Below the pieces are notes generated by a model. It had not been told where the DNA came from. It did not search any database and saw nothing but the letters and a program-made list of their open reading frames with translations. Shown in pieces: positions 62,152 through 64,000 of a stretch of DNA of 64,000 nt. The translations under genes were made by a program, and so were the position numbers. The DNA lies in contig CAVZTE010000006.1 of NCBI GenBank assembly GCA_963778165.1, forward strand, positions 165,501-229,500, in the 5' to 3' direction. The DNA comes from Bog-756 sp963778165. Lineage in GTDB: Bacteria; Actinomycetota; Acidimicrobiia; Acidimicrobiales; RAAP-2. Numbering within the stretch: position 1 is the first letter of the stretch; every line of letters starts with the position of its first letter.

Positions 62152-63357
62152 ATGACCGGACCGGTCGCCCCCGGTGCCGACCCCGGTCCGGCGGTGTTCG
62201 AGCCGGCCCCACTGGGTCCCCTCACCCTCAAGAACCGGATCATCAAGGCCGCTACCTTCGAAGGGGCCGCGCCCAAGGGCGTGGTCACTGATCAACTGAT
62301 CGACTTCCACGTCCGCATGGCCTCAGGTGGAGTGGCCATGACCACGGTGGCCTACCTGGCCGTCTCGCCGGAAGGGCGGACCGACCGCCACTGCGTGCTG
62401 CTGGGGCCTGACTCCATGCCCGGTCTGCGGCGGCTCACCGACGCCGTCCACGAAACCGGCGCCTCGGTATCGGCACAGATCGGCCACGCCGGTCCGGTGG
62501 CCAATGCCCGCTCCAACGGCGCCCCGTCGCTGGCCCCGTCGCGCCGGTTCAGCCCGTCCGGCTCGATCACCCGAGCGGCCACGGAGGAGGACATCGCCCG
62601 GATCACCGAGCAGTACCGGGCCGGAGCATTGGTGGCCGTCGAGGCCGGATTCGACTGCATCGAGATCCACCTGGGCCACAACTATCTGCTCAGCGCCTTC
62701 CTGAGTCCCAAGCTCAACCGTCGCACCGACCGCTGGGGCGGGACTCTGGTCAACCGGGCCGCCTTCCCCCGCCAAGTGGTCGCCGCCGTTCGGGAAGCGG
62801 TGGGGGACCGGGTGGCGGTCACCGCCAAGCTCAACATGGCCGACGGGGTGGCGGGCGGCTTCTGGCTGGACGAGAGCATCGAGTTCGCCGGCATGCTCCA
62901 GTCCGACGGCTCGCTCGACGCCCTCGAGTTGACCGGTGGCAGCTCGCTGTCGAACCCCATGTACCTGTTCCGGGGGGAGGCACCCCGTCAGGAGTTCGCC
63001 GCCACCCTCCCGGCTCCGTTGCGGGTGGGCTTCAAGGCGGTGGGGTCCCGGTTCCTGCAGGCGTACCCCTTCGAGGAGGCCTTCTTCCTGCCCTATGCCC
63101 GTCAGTTCCGGGAGGAACTGGATCTGCCCCTGATCCTGCTGGGTGGCGTGAACCGGTTGGAGACGGTCGAGAGTGCTCTGTCCGAGGGGTTCGCCTTTGT
63201 GGCCATGGCCAGGGCCTTGCTACGGGAGCCGGACCTCGTGGGCAAGTGGGAGAGGGGCGCTACCGCCGATGGTCTGTGCATCCACTGCAACAAGTGCATG
63301 CCCACGATCTACAGCGGAACCCGTTGTGTGCTGGTCTCCGACGAATCACCGAGCTGA
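62152..63357 (+). CDS. Old Yellow Enzyme-family flavin oxidoreductase with C-terminal Fe-S cysteines
   Basis: 401 residues. FMN TIM barrel: LGPLTLKNRIIKAATFEG, SAQIGHAGP, FDCIEIHLGHNYLLSAFLSPKLNRRTDRWGGTLVNR (His and Asn replace the usual catalytic pair as IHLGHNYLL) and FVAMARALLREPDLV. The end has CIHCNKCMPTIYSGTRC, four cysteines spaced to bind [4Fe-4S], as in 2,4-dienoyl-CoA reductase and trimethylamine dehydrogenase. Those enzymes add FAD and NAD domains that are absent here, so electrons must come from a separate partner. Substrate not known; enoate or dienoyl-CoA reduction is likely. Confidence 0.9.
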   Translation: MTGPVAPGADPGPAVFEPAPLGPLTLKNRIIKAATFEGAAPKGVVTDQLIDFHVRMASGGVAMTTVAYLAVSPEGRTDRHCVLLGPDSMPGLRRLTDAVHETGASVSAQIGHAGPVANARSNGAPSLAPSRRFSPSGSITRAATEEDIARITEQYRAGALVAVEAGFDCIEIHLGHNYLLSAFLSPKLNRRTDRWGGTLVNRAAFPRQVVAAVREAVGDRVAVTAKLNMADGVAGGFWLDESIEFAGMLQSDGSLDALELTGGSSLSNPMYLFRGEAPRQEFAATLPAPLRVGFKAVGSRFLQAYPFEEAFFLPYARQFREELDLPLILLGGVNRLETVESALSEGFAFVAMARALLREPDLVGKWERGATADGLCIHCNKCMPTIYSGTRCVLVSDESPS

Positions 63358-63372
63358 GCCCAGCTTCGGGAG

Positions 63373-63726
63373 TCAGATCTCGTCGTCGGTGTCGTCGGCG
63401 CTGCCGGGCACCTCGGGGGCATCCAGATCCCACCCCTCGGTATCGCCGGCCCGAGCCAGCTCTGCCGCCGTAGGGCCGCCGACGCCGTCGGGGTCATCGA
63501 GACCACCGTCCAGAACGGTAAGAGCCTCGGGATCATCGAACACCGCACCAGCCTCTTCGAGCTCCCGGTCGTCCACGGCCAGGGTGGGATCGAGGGAAGG
63601 GTCCAACTCCACCGACTCGAGAAAGTCTGGATCCAGTTGGTCCTCGTCGTCGAAGCGCTCGTCACCCTGTTCGAACGTCTCGGTTCCCAGCGGCTCGTCA
63701 GGTGACCAATCGTCGCTCGTCGTCAT
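63373..63726 (-). CDS. Small highly acidic protein
   Basis: 117 residues, about one third Asp and Glu, no aromatic core, low complexity (DDPDG, DPSLDPT, DDTDDE). Probably intrinsically disordered. Similar acidic DUF5709-like proteins occur in actinobacteria, but I do not assign it firmly. It has its own start at 63726 next to the tRNA region. Confidence 0.65.
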   Translation of the reverse strand: MTTSDDWSPDEPLGTETFEQGDERFDDEDQLDPDFLESVELDPSLDPTLAVDDRELEEAGAVFDDPEALTVLDGGLDDPDGVGGPTAAELARAGDTEGWDLDAPEVPGSADDTDDEI

Positions 63727-63892
63727 GTTCGTGCTCCATCATTCGAGGTCCGGATGAGTCAATCGTAGGACCAATGCCCTGACATCTGACCCGTGAATGT
63801 ACCCGGTTCCGTGCGGCAGCTACCCAGCGGCGTCCAAGGTGGACCACAAGCGGGGTTTTGACTTCAAACCGGGGCCGGGGGATTCGGAGGCG

Positions 63893-63898
63893 TACAAT
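63893..63898 (+). promoter_or_regulatory. Putative -10 box of tRNA-Arg
   Basis: TACAAT ending 16 bases before the mature tRNA 5' end. A TTGACT at 63858-63863 is too far (29 bases) to be its -35. Confidence 0.45.
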
Positions 63899-63914
63899 CG
63901 ATGGAGCGGTTCCC

Positions 63915-63987
63915 GCCCACGTAGCTCAGGGGATAGAGCACTCGTTTCCTAAATGAGGTGTCGCAGGTTCAATTCCTGCCGTGGGCA
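63915..63987 (+). tRNA. tRNA-Arg (anticodon CCU)
   Basis: 73-base cloverleaf: acceptor GCCCACG with CGTGGGC, D-stem GCTC/GAGC, anticodon stem CTCGT/ATGAG with loop TTCCTAA (anticodon CCT in DNA, reading AGG), T-arm GCAGG-TTCAATT-CCTGC, discriminator A. CCA is not encoded. AGG is rarely used in such GC-rich genomes, so this is a minor isoacceptor. Confidence 0.97.
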
Positions 63988-64000
63988 CGCTGTGATCTCG

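Noticed and set aside
63858..63863. TTGACT as -35 of the tRNA promoter
   Set aside because: Spacing to TACAAT is 29 bases, too long for a sigma-70-type promoter.

Overview
This is a dense, high-GC chromosomal segment that looks like an actinobacterium, most probably of class Acidimicrobiia or a close relative. The evidence is the mycobacterial-type AtpE c-subunit, a MurA with Asp in place of the catalytic Cys, a mycothiol-dependent nitroreductase homologue, an F420 (FrhB-family) oxidoreductase, many genes that look leaderless (a TANNNT-like box 5-8 nt before ATG/GTG), and secreted proteins with GYW-type repeats. The class-level placement is an inference.

Layout. 1-8.4 kb: complete F1Fo-ATP synthase operon (atpZ/I-like, atpI-like, atpB-E-F-H-A-G-D-C) with a duplicated delta domain and a frameshift in atpC. 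8.5-15.6 kb: central carbon and envelope genes (glpX, murA, meaB, treS, galT) and a membrane protein. 15.6-17.6 kb: cytochrome P450 and a precorrin-2 dehydrogenase. 17.7-21.7 kb: sulfate-assimilation operon cysH - siroheme sulfite reductase - FrhB-like F420 oxidoreductase, preceded by a long structured leader. The last two genes overlap by ATGA and look like a split version of the archaeal F420-dependent sulfite reductase Fsr; this is the strongest candidate for an undescribed system here. 21.9-24.8 kb: small hypothetical gene, AhpD/CMD-like protein, EthD-like protein, YchF.

24.8-28.9 kb is an island of foreign character: a broken tyrosine integrase, small zinc-ribbon ORFs and a visibly lower-GC gene for a secreted YVTN beta-propeller protein ending in 138-bp (46-residue) two-cysteine tandem repeats. 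28.9-43.2 kb is accessory: GT61 glycosyltransferase, DoxX, two ABC systems, an amidohydrolase, two TetR regulators with clear palindromic operators beside the pumps they probably control, a nitroreductase, a second YVTN/PKD/GYW-repeat surface protein, a possible divisome membrane protein, a heme-oxygenase-fold diiron protein and a PEP-mutase-family enzyme.

43.3-53 kb is an acyl-CoA degradation module in two divergent arms: thiolase plus a pseudo-HMG-CoA-synthase::DUF35 fusion on one side; acyl-CoA dehydrogenase, AMACR/CaiB enzyme, two hotdog hydratases, a second acyl-CoA dehydrogenase and an MFS transporter on the other. Its composition recalls the steroid side-chain degradation modules of mycobacteria. 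53-64 kb: metallophosphoesterase, DEDDh exonuclease, DMT transporter, a coupled cysteine-dioxygenase/rhodanese pair, YgjP-like peptidase, DUF3817 protein, D-aminoacylase, thioesterase, CysQ phosphatase, an Fe-S Old Yellow Enzyme homologue, an acidic protein and tRNA-Arg(CCU).

Several conserved genes carry single-base frameshifts, with a cluster at 50.4-54.5 kb. This pattern is more easily explained by local consensus error than by gene decay, and affected genes are flagged.
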